64,000 nucleotides of DNA from Brachionus plicatilis (Eukaryota; Rotifera; Eurotatoria; Ploima; Brachionidae), in assembly GCA_010279815.1 (NCBI GenBank), contig QEOQ01000180.1:2130375-2194374 (forward strand), in the 5' to 3' direction. The first letter of the stretch is position 1. The number at the start of each line of letters is the position of its first letter. This document shows positions 44,301 through 61,065 of the stretch, in pieces. Below the pieces are notes generated by a model. It saw only the letters and a list, made by a program, of their open reading frames with translations, did not search any database and was not told where the DNA came from. The translations under genes were made by a program, and so were the position numbers.

Positions 44301-47254
44301 TCTAATTGAAAACATAATGTAATATTTTTTTTCTGGGAAGAATATAATTGAATAAACAATTGAATTTATAAAAATTATTTATTTTTTTAATTTTACTTTA
44401 AATAGATATGGTTACGCAAAAAAGTTCTTAAGCTTAAATTTTTGTAAGTAATCATAAAACGAAATTTAATCATATTTTTTGTACTGTTAGAAATTTTGAA
44501 AAAAATTGAAACTTATTGAATTCGATGTCTAATTTTTAATCTTATTGCCGTATAGCCTTGTAATGATGTGCATGTATTTATGAATTTTAATTCAAATACC
44601 AGATTTTTCCCTTATAAAGACTACAATAAAGCCCATGTTATTTTTTCTTTAATTTTAAGATCATATTTTTAAACTCGGTATTTGCTTAGTTATGAATTTT
44701 AAACATTCATAACCAAGCTTTCGATTTAAAATATCGGTTTAAAAATTAAATTTCAAAAAAATAAAAAAATAATTTTTATTTCGTTTTTGAAAATAAGTTT
44801 TTAACTTTAAATTAAAGAAAAAATAACATGGGCTCTATCGTGGTCGGGAAAGCCTGGTATTTGAGTTTAGATGCATGCATATCATTGCAAGGGTATACAG
44901 TAACTTGAAAAAAAAATTAACTAACATTTAACATCTATTATTCAATCTGTTGATAAAAATATCAAAAATATGTTCAATTATAATTCTTAAATTAACTGCA
45001 CAAAATATTTTGCTCTTATATATTTTTATTTAAAAATTCAAGTTGATCTGACCAAAAAAAGGCTAAACCAACCTGGAAGTATCTCGAAAAAAATAAGATA
45101 TAAATAAAAAGAAGAAATTTTTAATTATATTGAAGAATGATTATCATATTTGATCAAATCCCTTTTAAAACTTTAATAATAATTAGGATGGCTCGATTGA
45201 AAATAAGTTTTACAATCGAATAATTTATTGCTATACACTGATATAACTTTGGTAAGTTAAAATTTAAAATTTTTAATATCTCTAATAAACAGAGCTAGTC
45301 AAATAGTTGGTGTATTATTAATAAATGCAAAGGATCAAAGATTCAAAACCTGATGAGGGAGAAAAAATTGATAAAATATCTCTGCAGACCGACTTTTTTA
45401 AAATTACGATAATTAACGATAAATGACGTTTTTTTATGTAAAATAACGTTAATTTAAGTAAAATATGATGAGATCCTCGTTGCAAAACAGTGCTGTAAGT
45501 CGAAAATGGTAGCCTTTTTTTAACATTCGTCCCGGCTTAAAAATGCTTGTTGCAAAAAATTAACGCAATTATTTTTAAAATTAATAATTAATAAATAAAT
45601 TAAATAAATTTGACTTTAATCAAATTTTAATTTTTTTTTACTTTATTTTACAAAATTTATCTTTAAAAAAAAAATTAATCAAAAAATTTGGATTTGGATT
45701 TGGAAAATAAAATTTTGAATGGAAAAATCCTAAAAAGAGCCAAAATCTAGCGATTTTTTGGAATTTTTTGAAAATTGGCAATTTTATGTAAAAAAACGTT
45801 ATTTATCGTAATTGTGCAAAAATGGCTCTATAAAAAGTACAATATTGTACAATTTTTGTGCAACCGAATTCCAGGCTCTGCAAAAACTCTGCAATTTTCT
45901 GTAAAATGCACACCATTAAAAAATATTTAATTAAAAAATGCAATAAATTGCAGAGTTTTTGCAGAGTCTGGAATTCGGTTGCACAAAAATTGTACAATAT
46001 TGTACTTTTTATAGAGCCATTTTTGCACAATTAGAAAATAAATTATAGCGTTTTTACTTTTTGTACTGTAATTTTTGTACTAAAATTTCACATATCCGTA
46101 TTTAAAATATTTTCAGATCCTGGTAGAAAATCAGTGTTGTATGTAATAATTGCGGTATAAAAGATCAACTCTTGCAGTAACCTCTGATTCAGCTCGGAGC
46201 CATTTCGCAAAAATATACTGGAAAGGAAGATGAGTGCATCCCTATTATCCGCTAGTATAGCAAAGTGACCAATTATTTATGTATTTATAAACAGATTTGG
46301 TGAAAAATAAACAAAAATTAACTTAAAAATCAATTAGTTAAAGTCAACTTTGATATTGAAAAATTTATTTTTATAGGCAAAGCCAAATTTTGCTTTTAAA
46401 ATTTTATCCTAAAAAAAATAATTTCTATGATTTTTATGTGGAATTTCTTTAGTAAACCTTTAACATTTAGACATTTTTTCAATGACTTGAAGTGCCTTGA
46501 GCATTATTTATTTGACTTTAATTTTTTTTTATTCAGAAGTCAAAGTCAAATCTGAATTTGACCATTTTTTCTAATAGACATTTTTTTTCCGAAAATTTTA
46601 AATTTTTCTTAACATAATCTTAGAATTGTTGTGTGTCAATAAATTATTTTATTGCAACACCATGTGTCAATAGACGTTCCGTAATAATAATTGAACTTAC
46701 GGTAATAAACATTCACATTTTAGGCACGATCTGAACCAATTACTTGTTACGATGGTTAAATCGAATACCTCTTTAGCTTCACAGAAATCAGCGTTTGAAT
46801 TTGGATCTTCACCATTTTTATCATAAATCACATGTGTAATAAAAGTAGTTAAATATGATTCTTTATTAGCTCCATTGTTTTCCAATATTTGATCGATCTG
46901 AAATCAAAATACTCCAAATAACAATCAAACAATTAAATCTTAAAATTTTCTTACAAATGGATCTGCACAGTTTATGGTATAATAGCGAACATCTGAAAAC
47001 AAACTTGACTTAATCTCAGTTAAAGGATCACTTGAAGGCACTGTATTAATTTTTTCGCTAATTTCTACGTTTTTAAGATTTCCGTTTTGATCAAAAGGTT
47101 CATCATGATATTTTACGCAGCTGTTAAATTCAAAATTTGTTTCGGCGTTTAAATTGATTGGACTCAAGTCAACATTTTCTTGCCATTCTTTTGGAGAAAT
47201 AGTTTGGTTGTTAACTTCCTCGTAATAAACTCTAGAGTCTATGATTTCATCCAT
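41343..47254 (-). CDS. PAXIP1: PAX-interacting protein 1 / PTIP (six BRCT domains)
   Basis: Seven exons in phase: 46955-47254, 46701-46897, 42309-44172, 41987-42256, 41788-41931, 41654-41732, 41343-41482, giving about 997 residues (human is about 1070). PTIP is a nuclear scaffold for the MLL3/4 H3K4 methylation complex and binds phosphorylated DNA-damage proteins through its BRCT pairs. BRCT1 is about residues 85-165 (FSDVRYYTIN, EAKEVFDLTIVTSNW), BRCT2 about 175-270 (KLITPDWVTDSI, YHPKYL), then a polar linker of ~220 residues without the poly-Gln of vertebrates. BRCT3 (YGCVFYTKAN, THFICPNRFTKC), BRCT4 (LLGGKYSSYLS, IPIVNANWL), BRCT5 (VLFTGIE, IVSIKWIIDS) and BRCT6 (FYLSPSVRPSYQDL, INAAGGSV) follow in PTIP order. 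Intron 2 is 2.5 kb and contains two MITEs. The last exon (ending DYAAPYLPF) is the least certain. Confidence 0.92.
44548..44900. mobile_element. MITE with CCGTATA...CCTTG ends in PAXIP1 intron 2
   Basis: Left end CCGTATAGCCTTGTAATGAT and right end complement of CTGTATACCCTTGCAATGAT. Inverted arms of about 110 bases include CAAATACCAG and AAGCCCATGTTATTTTTTCT. Right flank is TA. The same terminal word family occurs at 58211-58377. TA flank and short ends suggest a Tc1/mariner-type non-autonomous element; no coding. Confidence 0.7.
45810..46032. mobile_element. Near-perfect palindromic foldback MITE in PAXIP1 intron 2
   Basis: Arms of about 90 bases starting AATTGTGCAAAAATGGCTCT pair almost perfectly, so the RNA strand would form one long hairpin. 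The loop region has CTCTGCAAAAACTCTGCA and its complement, shared with the foldback in MPRL-D. High arm identity suggests recent mobility or a selected hairpin. Confidence 0.8.
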
Positions 47255-48908
47255 TTATAATGTCTAATAAGAAAAAAATTATGCAAAAATGTTTAAGATA
47301 ATGAGGAAATGTTTTAAAAATCAATAAAAAATTAATCAGAACATTTAGTCATATTTTTCGATATTTTATATTCATATAAAGATAAAGAAAATACATTATG
47401 CAACTAAAATTGAACTAAATTTATTTTAATTATCCAAATCCTATTTGTTTAAATTATAAATTCGAAGTAAAATTTTAAATGTCTATTTAAAAACCAATGG
47501 CACAATTATATTAACTAAAAGATCACCTTAGTATTATAAAAACAACTATTTATTTCTAGTTTTATTCGTGTTCAAATTTTTTGGTGTAATTTAAGCCTAT
47601 TTTCGAAATATTTTCTTGATTTATTTTAAAGAGCTAAAAATTAAATTATTTACAAATATTTTGGGAAAAAAATTATTTCAGTAGAATTTTTTTTAATCAT
47701 TCTATCTTATTAAAAAAATATAGCATTTTTTTAAATTTAATTGATTAAATAAAAAGTAGCATGTGTCAAAAATATGTAAGAACTACACAAAAAAAATGGA
47801 AAACAAATAAAACTAGTAAAAAAAAAGAATAAATAAAAAATTAAATCAACACAATTAAGTGAAAGATTAGTCAAAAATTTTTATTTTTTTTCTGTAATAA
47901 TTTTCCAATTTTATTTTTTTTTTAAATGAAAAATAATCCTTTCTTTACTTTTCATAGTTAATTTTTAATCTTTGCCGGCTTTTACTATAAAAAAAATTGA
48001 CCGGAGATAGCAGATGAAAATAAATTTCTGGTTTTGCTTTTAAAAAAATGTCTAGGATTTAGCCAAAGACTAAAAAATTGTCTAACATAGACGACGCTAT
48101 TTAAAAAGATTAAAAAATTTTTATTCTAAAATCAAAATTAAAAATTAAGAATATTCAAATATTAAATTTTTTAGCAAACACATTCGATAGTCTCTTCAAA
48201 AAAAGTAAATACGATTTTTTTTATTTTTTAGCAATTTTTTTTTTTATTGCCGGGGAAATTTGTGATGAATTTATGATCTATTTTTTCAAATGATTAAAAC
48301 AACATTTTTAGAATATATTTGATTTATTTCTTCATGAAAAAATGAATAAAATTTTTAAATAAGTTTTTCGGTTCAAAATAAAATAGGTCTTTTGAATAAA
48401 TAAAATTCTTCAAATTTGTTACTGCAACCTAAAAAAATAACAATAAATCAATGATCAAATCATATCAAAAAAAAAACAATCAATTTGATTAACCGATGGA
48501 TAAAGTATCGAGTACAAAGCACAGAAAAAAGTCTGATGTGATTAGAGTTTTATCCATGATGAAGATAGATTATGTATATACAAAATACATTGTTTTTGAT
48601 TTACAATTTTAGGTAATTATTTCATTCAAAATGCTTTAGAAAAAGATATAAGATGAAAAGCTTTCAAACAAGGTGTTAAGTTTGCTCATATATAAAAATA
48701 TTTAAATGCCCAAAATGGTAGCATTACTGAGAACAATTAGATAAATAAAGAAGAAAATTTTTATGTCTCTTTGAGAAATAATTGTTGGTCATCTAATGTG
48801 GTTGTTGGTTCTTGGTGATTTCTCTAAACCCAATTGTTTTGTCTTGGACCATACAAAATTTTCATTTTAATAAAAAGTCATTTTTTAGAATAAATAAGAA
48901 AATTTTTG
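47255..48908. other. Spacer between PAXIP1 and LONRF (both minus strand)
   Basis: Very AT-rich with no coding structure. It serves as upstream region of PAXIP1 and 3' flank of LONRF. Confidence 0.5.
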
Positions 48909-52668
<3,760 letters not shown>

Positions 52669-55600
52669 GGATTTAAAACAAATGCCAAATCGGAGCTTGT
52701 AAACTAAACGATCATCTAAATCTACGAAAAACTTTTAAATCAAGTCCTATAAAAGTTAAACGAAAATATTATTTAATAAAAGTAAATCTCTATTGAGAAA
52801 GAAAAAGAATTTTTTTCTCTTGTTAAATAATTTGTTTCATAACTATTTAAATTTTGAACATTATATAATTTTTTGGGGGGCCCCTTGACTCCGGGGTCGT
52901 CGATACTTTTTGATTATGGAATTTTTTTTATTTAGAATGCAAATTTAAATGATGGGTGACATAATAATTTTAATTTCTGGAGAGCAGAAAAATTTGAAGA
53001 AAACATCAGCCTATTGAGTGCATCGATTTATGAAAGATTGAATTCAAACTAGTTTGATGATAAAACTCTTGGATTGAAGAGAATTTGACTTGAAAACATA
53101 AAAAAGTATTATTATAATTTTTGTTGCATAAATTTAAAAATTGTTACATGATCGTATTAATAATTAAAAAAATTATTCTACTTTTTGAAAAAACGTGATT
53201 GATTATATAATTTTGTAGAAGTTAAAACAGGTTATGCAAAAGGAGAAATTGTCTAATTTTTGTATTAAATTGACCATTATGTAAAAGATTTTTGTTTATT
53301 TTTGAAAAAAAATTTAATTTTATCTGATACATTTGTTACTTAAGGACTGCACTCTAGCTTATGTAAGATAATTAAAAACGGTGCCTGTTTTGATCTCTTT
53401 TTTTCTATTCATTTTAAATATCTGATTTAAAAAAATAAAATTTATGCAAAAAAATTAATTTGGCTCTAAAAATTTAATTGCTTAATTTATTTAATGCTGA
53501 ATAAGGATTTAATTCGCAATAAATTTTTTGAATCTAAGAACATCAGTTCAAAATTCGAAAATTTGAACTGTGATAAAAATGAATCTCATGAGGAAAAAAA
53601 TTATCATTCGAGCTTTAATTTGAATTGAAAAAATTTTATTGTCTCAAAAAATTGAAATGCTAAATTTTGCTTAAAAATATTTTCTCTAGAATCAGATTGA
53701 TTCCTAGTGAGTATTGAAAAAAAATTATGAGCCATTGTGCATTAATTTAGATATTTAAATGATGAAATTACATAATGATAGCTTATTTTTTTTAAAGAAA
53801 GTCTTGTTTTTATTTCTTCTCCGATCTGATTTTTAATATAAGTATATCTAATAATAATTAAATTTAGGAGATGTTTTATTTATCTGAAATGAAATTAAAA
53901 TCTTAAGTATGTGCATGGAGAGTGAGAGGCTTAAAAAAAAATTATAACTAAGCCAAAGCTTTAATTTATTAGGCTGCTTCTAAACCATATTTTTTTGGTT
54001 TCTTTATTTAATTTCTGAAAATGTAATATCGGACAAGATGCTTTAGATTTATATGATTATAGTTACGAAACTCATTATACCTAGTTATATAAAAATTTTA
54101 ATTACATAATTTCAAAATGGCTTCGAAAAAATATTAGATAAGTCTAAAAAATTAAACTCTAAATTTAATATAGAAGAGAATCAATATTAAATTTGATTAT
54201 CTAAGATTCACTCAACTAAAAATTAAAAAATGTTGTATAATATTGCAAAGTGATTTATTATTTTGAGAAAAAGACTTTTGACAAATTTATATAACGATTT
54301 TACTAAAATCATTTTAGTTATAAAACGAATTTTTCATTATATAAGATTCTTTGAATTATATAACTACAGACATTTTCTATAACGAATATAGCGTATCATA
54401 TCATGCTAATTGGAAATTATTTTAAAATTATTTGTTTGATAGTATGAATTTTTTTTCGAATTTTGATCCAAAATCTCACCATCAAAAAATAAAAAATCTA
54501 ATAAATGCAAAATTCAATTTTTATCATTTGAAAATACTTGACATTCAAACAAAATCCTAGATTAAGTTTGAACGAAAAAATTTTCTTCATTTCATATTTT
54601 CTCCTTTCTTATTACAGAATTCATTATTCAACATTTATTTATCTATTCAATAATTTAAATATTCAAATAAAGTCCAATTGTTTATCGTAAAAGAAAAGGA
54701 CTGATTTAAAGTAGCTAACCAGTGTAAAACAACGGGTTTTAAAAGTTCCTAATTAAAAAATTTCACATGATATAATCTAGGTGTTTTCTGCTTTTTCCTT
54801 TGTTTCATTTGTTTCCTCGAATTGATTAAAAATCAAATAATTTGGCATTTAACTCTTGATAAATAATTACGCAATGAAATCACGAAAAAATCAACTGAAG
54901 AGAAATTTGTCATCAAAAACAATATAATCAATGATTTTAAAAGGAGATTTTTTGGTTTTGAATAGGTTGAAAGTACTAGAGTTTTAAGCAAGTGATTTGA
55001 TTTAAAAAAAATGTTTTTTTGTTTTATTTATCAGATTGAATAAAGATTGGAAATATATAATATGTTCAGGGACTGCAGTATCTTCAATGCTAACTAAATT
55101 GACAGAAACTGATGATGACTAAACTGTTTGTTTAGGATTCCTAGCTAAATTGCTTTCATTGAATTTTTACAAATTTTCATTTAAATTTATTCCTGTTCCA
55201 AGAATTTACATAAGTGACTTTTCCAGTGAAAAGAGCATAACTAAGATGTGTTTTTTTGAGAATCTTTTTAAAAATATTTTTTTTCTTATGATTTTAAATC
55301 CTTATTATTTAAGAAAAAAGACAAGATTTATCTAGAAATCTATTGCGTAAATGATCGCTTTCCTTTCAATAGAGAATGATATAAGAATATATTGATATTT
55401 TATAAATAATAAATAAGAAATAAGAAGTATCAAAAAAATCTGTGCGGATCTTTTTAAATTTATTTGAATTTTCTTGTTAAAAATTTTGAGAAGGAAATTT
55501 ACTAAAAGATGAAGCAAAACCTCCAAGATAATTCTCGTTAAAGGATCCTTTGACTTCCTGCTTATAATGTAGGACCTGGACAAGATAATAATTTTGAAAT

Positions 55601-58210
55601 AAAGCAAAGACTTTAATTAGACTTTAAATTTCTTTTTTAGGAAAGAGAATATTAAAAATAGAAGCAAGATTTAAGTAGAAATCCATTAATAAGAAAATAA
55701 ATAATATTCAAATGCAAACCAATATCGTGTGCATTTAAATTTCAATAATGAAGAAAGTTTTTTATTTTAAAAATAGAATTAAAAGAATTTAATTTATTAA
55801 TATTTATTTACCAAAGTTTTATTGTTAACTTAGAAATTTCTAAAAATTTCATTTTTATTGATTTTCATGACATTTTCAGTTTGCTTTCAAAAACCATTGT
55901 ATTGAATTCGAAATTTCAAACATCATTTTAAAATTTTGTTTCATAGATTTTAATTATGTTTAGCCTTTTTTGAAAAATCCGATTAAAAATGTGATTTTAT
56001 GAAATACTAGACTAAAAAAAATATCTACAACATGTATGCCTTTTTAATTTTTTTTTAATAAAAAATTAATATGCAATATTTTTTGGGATTGTTTTTTAAA
56101 CCTTACAACAAACATCATCGAAATATTTGAATCGCATTTTTGAAAATGGGTTCGTAATAAATGCTTTAATTTTTTTTATGCTTTATTCAATCTATTAGAT
56201 TTAGCTTTTCTTATTAACAAAATAAAATAGAATTATAAGTAAAATTAATAAAATTTTGATGAAACTTTTTAATATTAAACTGTACTTTTATAATTATTTA
56301 TATCCTTTACTTTTATGTCCTTTTTTACTCTATTTTAATTTTACTTTTAATTTTTTTTTAATTAATCGGATTAGCTTAATCAAAAAGATTTTGAGATTTT
56401 TGAGCTGATGAAATCTACAATAATCATCAATTTATTATTGTATTTATGTCAAATAATGTAAAAAAAATCAGATAATGATTGAACAACATCAAATGATCAC
56501 ATGTTTATCTATATGTAGTTTCATTTAAAATTATGGAGTCTCATTTAAGAGAAAAAACCAGTTTGCATTTTCAGAATAATCTATAGATGTAAAAATAGTT
56601 ACACCAAAACCAATTCATCGACCACGAAATTAGAGTTATGTTTTTGGATTTGAGAGCACAAATAGATTTGATTTTTATAAATTTTAAATATTTTATGATT
56701 ATCATTATAATTTGTTTATTATCATAAGGCACCTTATCATTTAGTAAAAGAATTTACTACAAGAACTTTTAGTATTGGTGGTTTTGTCCTCAAAAAAATT
56801 GGAACTTTTCTAACAAAATTGGAGATAAAAGGTGTTTTGATTGTTAAGTTGATATTTTTAATAAAGTAACTGTTGACTTGTTACTAAATTATATAGGCGT
56901 CAGTAACTTACATCTCTGTGACGCTCCTAAAAATCAAGAGAAACGAAATTTGCTATAAAATCATTATGTTTTTGAAAAAATTTTTTTTTTCTAAATTGCA
57001 TCAAATTCGAATAAATAGACAAATGGAAGCGCGTATAATATTTTTAAATAACAAAAGTATAAATTTAAAAAACTAAAATACTTAATTAGGAACAAAATAC
57101 AAACATTTTAGTTTTTTTTATATTTAATGTCAATTACATTTAAATTTATCACTATTTTAAATTATTAATACATAATTGATTGAAATGAGACTCTTTTACC
57201 ATCAAAAAAAAAGAAAATTAATTATTAACTAATCCCATATTAAATAATATTCAATAAAAATTGCCACTTTGAAATTTATTTTAACTTTCTTGTTTTGTAC
57301 ATTAAATTAAAACTTGATTTTACCTTTATATAAACCAATATAGCCTTATCAGATTTAGAATCGAGATATGTCGAGTCTTTGTGTAATTGCTCTCTTACTA
57401 TTTCTTCTTTCTTTCCCGAAGTGTTCAATACATAAACATTTTGCACCTGTCATTACTTAGAATATGTCTATTTTATTTGTCCATTATATTATAACTTAAT
57501 ATTTTATCTTATTTTTTCTTTTCATTTTTCTTTTTTTTTTTATTTTTTCTAGATTTTTATTTTTTTTAATCTGAAGGAGCTTTAGCTCGCAGATAAAACA
57601 AATAAATAATTAATAATATCACTAGTTCGATACAAATAAACAAATAAAAAATTAAACTCTAAAATGACTCTGTAATTAAAAAAAGAGATCTTGATCGAGA
57701 ATTTGAGCGAAATAACTGGATTGTAAAAAGAAAGACAGAAACTTTGGCAACAGATATAATATGGTATCAATTTAAAAAATGTGCTATTCGACTTAAAATT
57801 ATTCCCTATTTGGAAAAGTAATAAAGAAAAAACGCAGAAGACCAGCTCGATTGAAAAACACAATAAAATAAATTAAGTATTTTTTTGTCCTTAAAAACAT
57901 ATTCTGTTTTAATTTTTATTTTTTTGTTCTACTTAGATAATTAGTGCTATATTTTTCTAAAAAAAAGTAATGAATAAAAGATTTTGTTCTAAATTCAGTA
58001 TGTTAGTTTTTGTTGCATGAATAAACACAGGTAATAATTATATGCCAAATTGAAGTTCATTGTCAATGTAAATTTCAAGCCAAAATTTTAAGTCTTAAAT
58101 TAGAAGAAAATAATTTTTCATGAAATCAATTTTTTAGCAAAAAATTACTTGACTTTTTAAACATAATTTTTTAAGTCTTTAAGATAAAATCAAAATTAAT
58201 ATTTTAAGTA
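52669..58210. other. Large gene-free AT-rich region
   Basis: About 5.5 kb without a supportable gene. Short frames (for example 55332-55607 and 57582-57863, both minus) have only random hydrophobic AT-rich codons. A single GC-rich patch at 52873-52905 (GGGGGGCCCCTTGACTCCGG) stands out. No long tandem repeats seen. Confidence 0.55.
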
Positions 58211-58377
58211 CCGTATACCCTTGCAGTGAGATGCGTGCCCTTAAACCCGAATATCAGGTTTAAAGACATGGTCTTCTTATTAATATCATTATAACATGGG
58301 TTAGATGGTAGTCGGCGCATGGTTTAAAACCTGATATTCGGGTTTAAGGGCACGCATCTCACTGCAAGGGTATACGG
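58211..58377. mobile_element. Short MITE with near-perfect 55-base inverted ends
   Basis: Begins CCGTATACCCTTGCAGTGAG and ends with its exact complement; arms continue through GCGTGCCCTTAAACCCGAAT to about 55 bases. Flanked by TA on both sides (58209-58210, 58378-58379). Related by its terminal word to 44548-44900. Likely Tc1/mariner-type non-autonomous element. Confidence 0.85.
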
Positions 58378-58588
58378 TAATGTTGAATTATTTGATAGAA
58401 TTTTTTTTTTCAAATTTTTTTTACCAATTTTATTGACCAAATATTCATTTAAATAAAAATTATATAATCTTAAATTTTGATTTAAATTTTTTAAATTTAT
58501 TAAAAAATTTTTATTTCAATGAATATTTGGTTAAAAAAATTGTTAAAAAAAATTTGAAAAAAAAATTCTATCAAATAATTCAACATTA
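58378..58588. repeat. Palindrome adjoining the short MITE
   Basis: TAATGTTGAATTATTTGATA at the left and its complement at the right, with arms of about 75 bases including TTTGACCAAATATTCATT-type words. It abuts the MITE at the shared TA. It is followed by a GC-rich tract of CGGTTCGG and GGTACGGCGCCG words (58589-58680), so this may be the edge of a larger foldback element. Confidence 0.75.
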
Positions 58589-58951
58589 CCGGTGGTTCGG
58601 TTCGGCTGGTATGGTACGGCGCCGTTTATGGTACGGTTCGGCGCCGCTGATGGTTGGGGTTTAGGCCGCGACCTTAGGGGTCATGTAGTTTTTGAAATAC
58701 CAACTGTAATAACATTTAAGACCTTTGTTTTAGCCATTGGAAAACGAAATGGAATTTTATTTTGTCTTTAAAGTTTTCAAATAAAGATTTTAGAAAAATT
58801 AAAAAAATAAATTAGTAAAATAAAATTTGCATTTTGAAATTTAAAATATTAAATATTTAATGATTAATTAAAAAAAGAAACAAAAAAAACTTAATTCAAC
58901 GTATCTATTGAGATTTTAATTAATTTAGTTTTGATCATATGATTATTATCA

Positions 58952-59341
58952 GGATATGCATTTTTTCGACAAATTAAACTCGACATAATTGTTTTCGACA
59001 GGTTAATTTAGACAAACTTAATTTCGACATAAGAAAAATAAGACATAAGAATAAACTCGACATAATAAACTCGACAGAAATTCGACAAAAATCAATTATA
59101 AAAGAAAATTCCAGTTGATTTAATTGTTACATTTTTTATCATCGCACATTCAAATGGATGAATTAATTTCTAATTTTTCTTAAATAAATGTTTTTTACTT
59201 TTTTTATTTATTATGTCCAAATTATCATGTCCAATTAAAATTCTGTCAAAAACAAGTTTTTTTTTTTTAAGTCGAGTTTGTCGAAATTAACCTGTCGAAA
59301 ACAATTATGTCGAGTTTAATTTGTCGAAATTAAGAGATACC
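58952..59341 (-). mobile_element. 390-base MITE, copy 2, opposite orientation
   Basis: Reverse-complement copy of 31400-31789, same length, a few substitutions. Flanked by a perfect 9-base duplication TTATTATCA (58943-58951 and 59342-59350). Two independent insertions with equal-length duplications define the element ends exactly. Confidence 0.94.
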
Positions 59342-59350
59342 TTATTATCA

Positions 59351-60028
59351 TGAACTTCAAGTTAGCGAATAATCTTGATTTTGTTTAAAATATGAAAGTA
59401 ATAACTTAAATAAATTAGTTATAATAAATATATTTTCTACTAATAAAAAATATATAAGGAGAAAAAAATCTCAGTACAAACACGACAATTTGGCACATTT
59501 TTTTATTGTATTTTTTTGAAAAATTTCTTAGTTATTTTTGAAACCATTATATAAAAAACTATTACTAGGTAATTAAAATACGCTTAAAAAATATTTTTGA
59601 TAAAAGTATCAATAAAATGGATTTGCTTTATAAAGATTCACATCCTCTTAAAGCTTTTATTATTTTAATAGTAACATATTAGTCAATTAGAAAAAAAGAG
59701 TGATATTTAATTTTCTATGAATTATCAAGCTTGTTTGTATTAAAGTAACTAAAGGACTCTTTTTAAAAATTTTTTGTTAGATGCAAATAAGTAATTATGG
59801 CTAACTTAGTTATTCAATTTTGAGACGAAATCGACCCAGATATTAGCAGATTTTCAATTAAATTTATAAGCTAAAAATTAAGCATTTTTAATTTTATAAT
59901 TTTAATCCATAAAAATAGATTAAAAAAATTCAATAATTTTAATTTCTTCAAAAAAGTAAATTTGGTTTTGGCTCTTCATATCAATTTGAAAAAATCTAAA
60001 ATTTATATTAATTTTTTTATTAACTGAT
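59351..60028. other. Spacer before the snoRNA/ribosomal cluster
   Basis: No gene or repeat recognised. AT-rich. Confidence 0.5.
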
Positions 60029-60124
60029 GAGAATATTTTATCAGAAGTTCTAATGAACAAACGACATGCCTCATAAAAAGTATTCAGACCGCCCGTCGAT
60101 GTTTTCATCATTTAAAATATTCTC
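60029..60124 (-). ncRNA. C/D box snoRNA, U43/snR70-like (18S rRNA methylation guide), copy 1
   Basis: On the minus strand: terminal stem GAGAATATTTTA pairs exactly with TAAAATATTCTC. C box ATGATGA (60105-60111), D' box CTGA (60084-60087) and D box CTGA (60041-60044) are present. The guide before D' is CGACGGGCGGT, complementary to ACCGCCCGTCG near the 3' end of 18S rRNA. By the D+5 rule it would methylate the C of ACCGC, the site known as Cm1703 in human 18S, guided by U43 (snR70 in yeast). It lies about 105 bases beyond the RPL9 stop codon, on the same strand, so it may be processed from read-through, from a 3'UTR intron, or transcribed alone. Confidence 0.85.
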
Positions 60125-60229
60125 TTTTGGTCAATAGTTATCAGGGATTTAATTAAAAAAATCTGCAATTTGTCTGCAAAAACAAATTTAAAATTTTATT
60201 TTTAAATTTATTCAGTTACAAACAACCAT

Positions 60230-60852
60230 TCAGTTTTGTGGGTCTTCGATCGTGGTTTTTTCTGATACGTAGATACCGTCCAAAAATTTACGGATATCCT
60301 TGTTTTTGACCAAAGTTGATTGTTGGATGAGCGCAGCTGAACGAGATACCAATTCAATGTCATTTCCTTCCACTATTATCTCATCTTTTTGGCCTGATGG
60401 TGAGCATGTTACACCTGGATACATGTTTACACGTCTGATTATACGCTCTCCCAAAAAGTTACGGATTTCAACAAGACTACCTTTCTCAGTAATAGCAGCA
60501 TTGATCGGAAAATGGGCATATACATAACGCATTTTATATTTGTATCCCTTTACGACACCCTTGATCATGTTCTTAATGTGAGAGCAAATGGTACGAACAG
60601 CAGCAACTTCCTTTTTGGTACCGAACCACTTTTCAACTTTAATTTTTTTTTTATTCAATTTGGTGATGTCAACACGAGCATGCTTGAAGCTTCGTCTCAA
60701 AGTGCCTCTTGGCCCTTTTATGGTGACAGTTCTTGATTTAACGAGAATTTCAACTTAAAAACAAAGATTTTAAAAATAAATATAAATTTTATTTAAAATA
60801 TTTTACCATTGTCTGGAACATCGACGTACTCGGTTGATTGAATGACTTTCAT
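60230..60852 (-). CDS. RPL9: 60S ribosomal protein L9 (uL6)
   Basis: Two exons (60807-60852 and 60230-60753) with a 53-base intron, giving 189 residues (human 192). Starts [15 protein letters not shown]; then [109 protein letters not shown] and [18 protein letters not shown], all L9 signatures in order. L9 is part of the large subunit near the GTPase centre. The start context is ACAATGA. It lies 213 bases downstream of the RPS3A stop codon in the same direction. Confidence 0.98.
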
Positions 60853-61065
60853 TGTTAACCTGAATTAGCCCTTTAAATGAAATTAAAAATAAACCTTATT
60901 TCTTGAATATTTTTGCCAATTTTGCCAAGTTACTAGCAATTAATTTCAAATATTTATCAAGAAATAAAGATGATTAAATAATGATATTTTAGATTTATTT
61001 TCGAAAATTTATTTTAATTTTTTAAAAAGGATTTTTTTTAAAAAATCAAAAAAATTTTGTTTTTT

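Noticed and set aside
45803..46030. 75-codon minus-strand frame in PAXIP1 intron 2
   Set aside because: Both halves are the translation of a palindrome's two arms; it is a shadow of the foldback MITE.
57582..57863. 93-codon hydrophobic minus-strand frame
   Set aside because: Mostly F/I/L/S/N codons typical of AT-rich noise, no splice context or homology, though I cannot exclude a small membrane protein.
59920..60111. Minus-strand frame of 63 codons
   Set aside because: It overlaps the C/D snoRNA and has no protein-like features; its start lies within the snoRNA C box.
60300..60736. Plus-strand frames of about 75 codons
   Set aside because: Antisense to RPL9.
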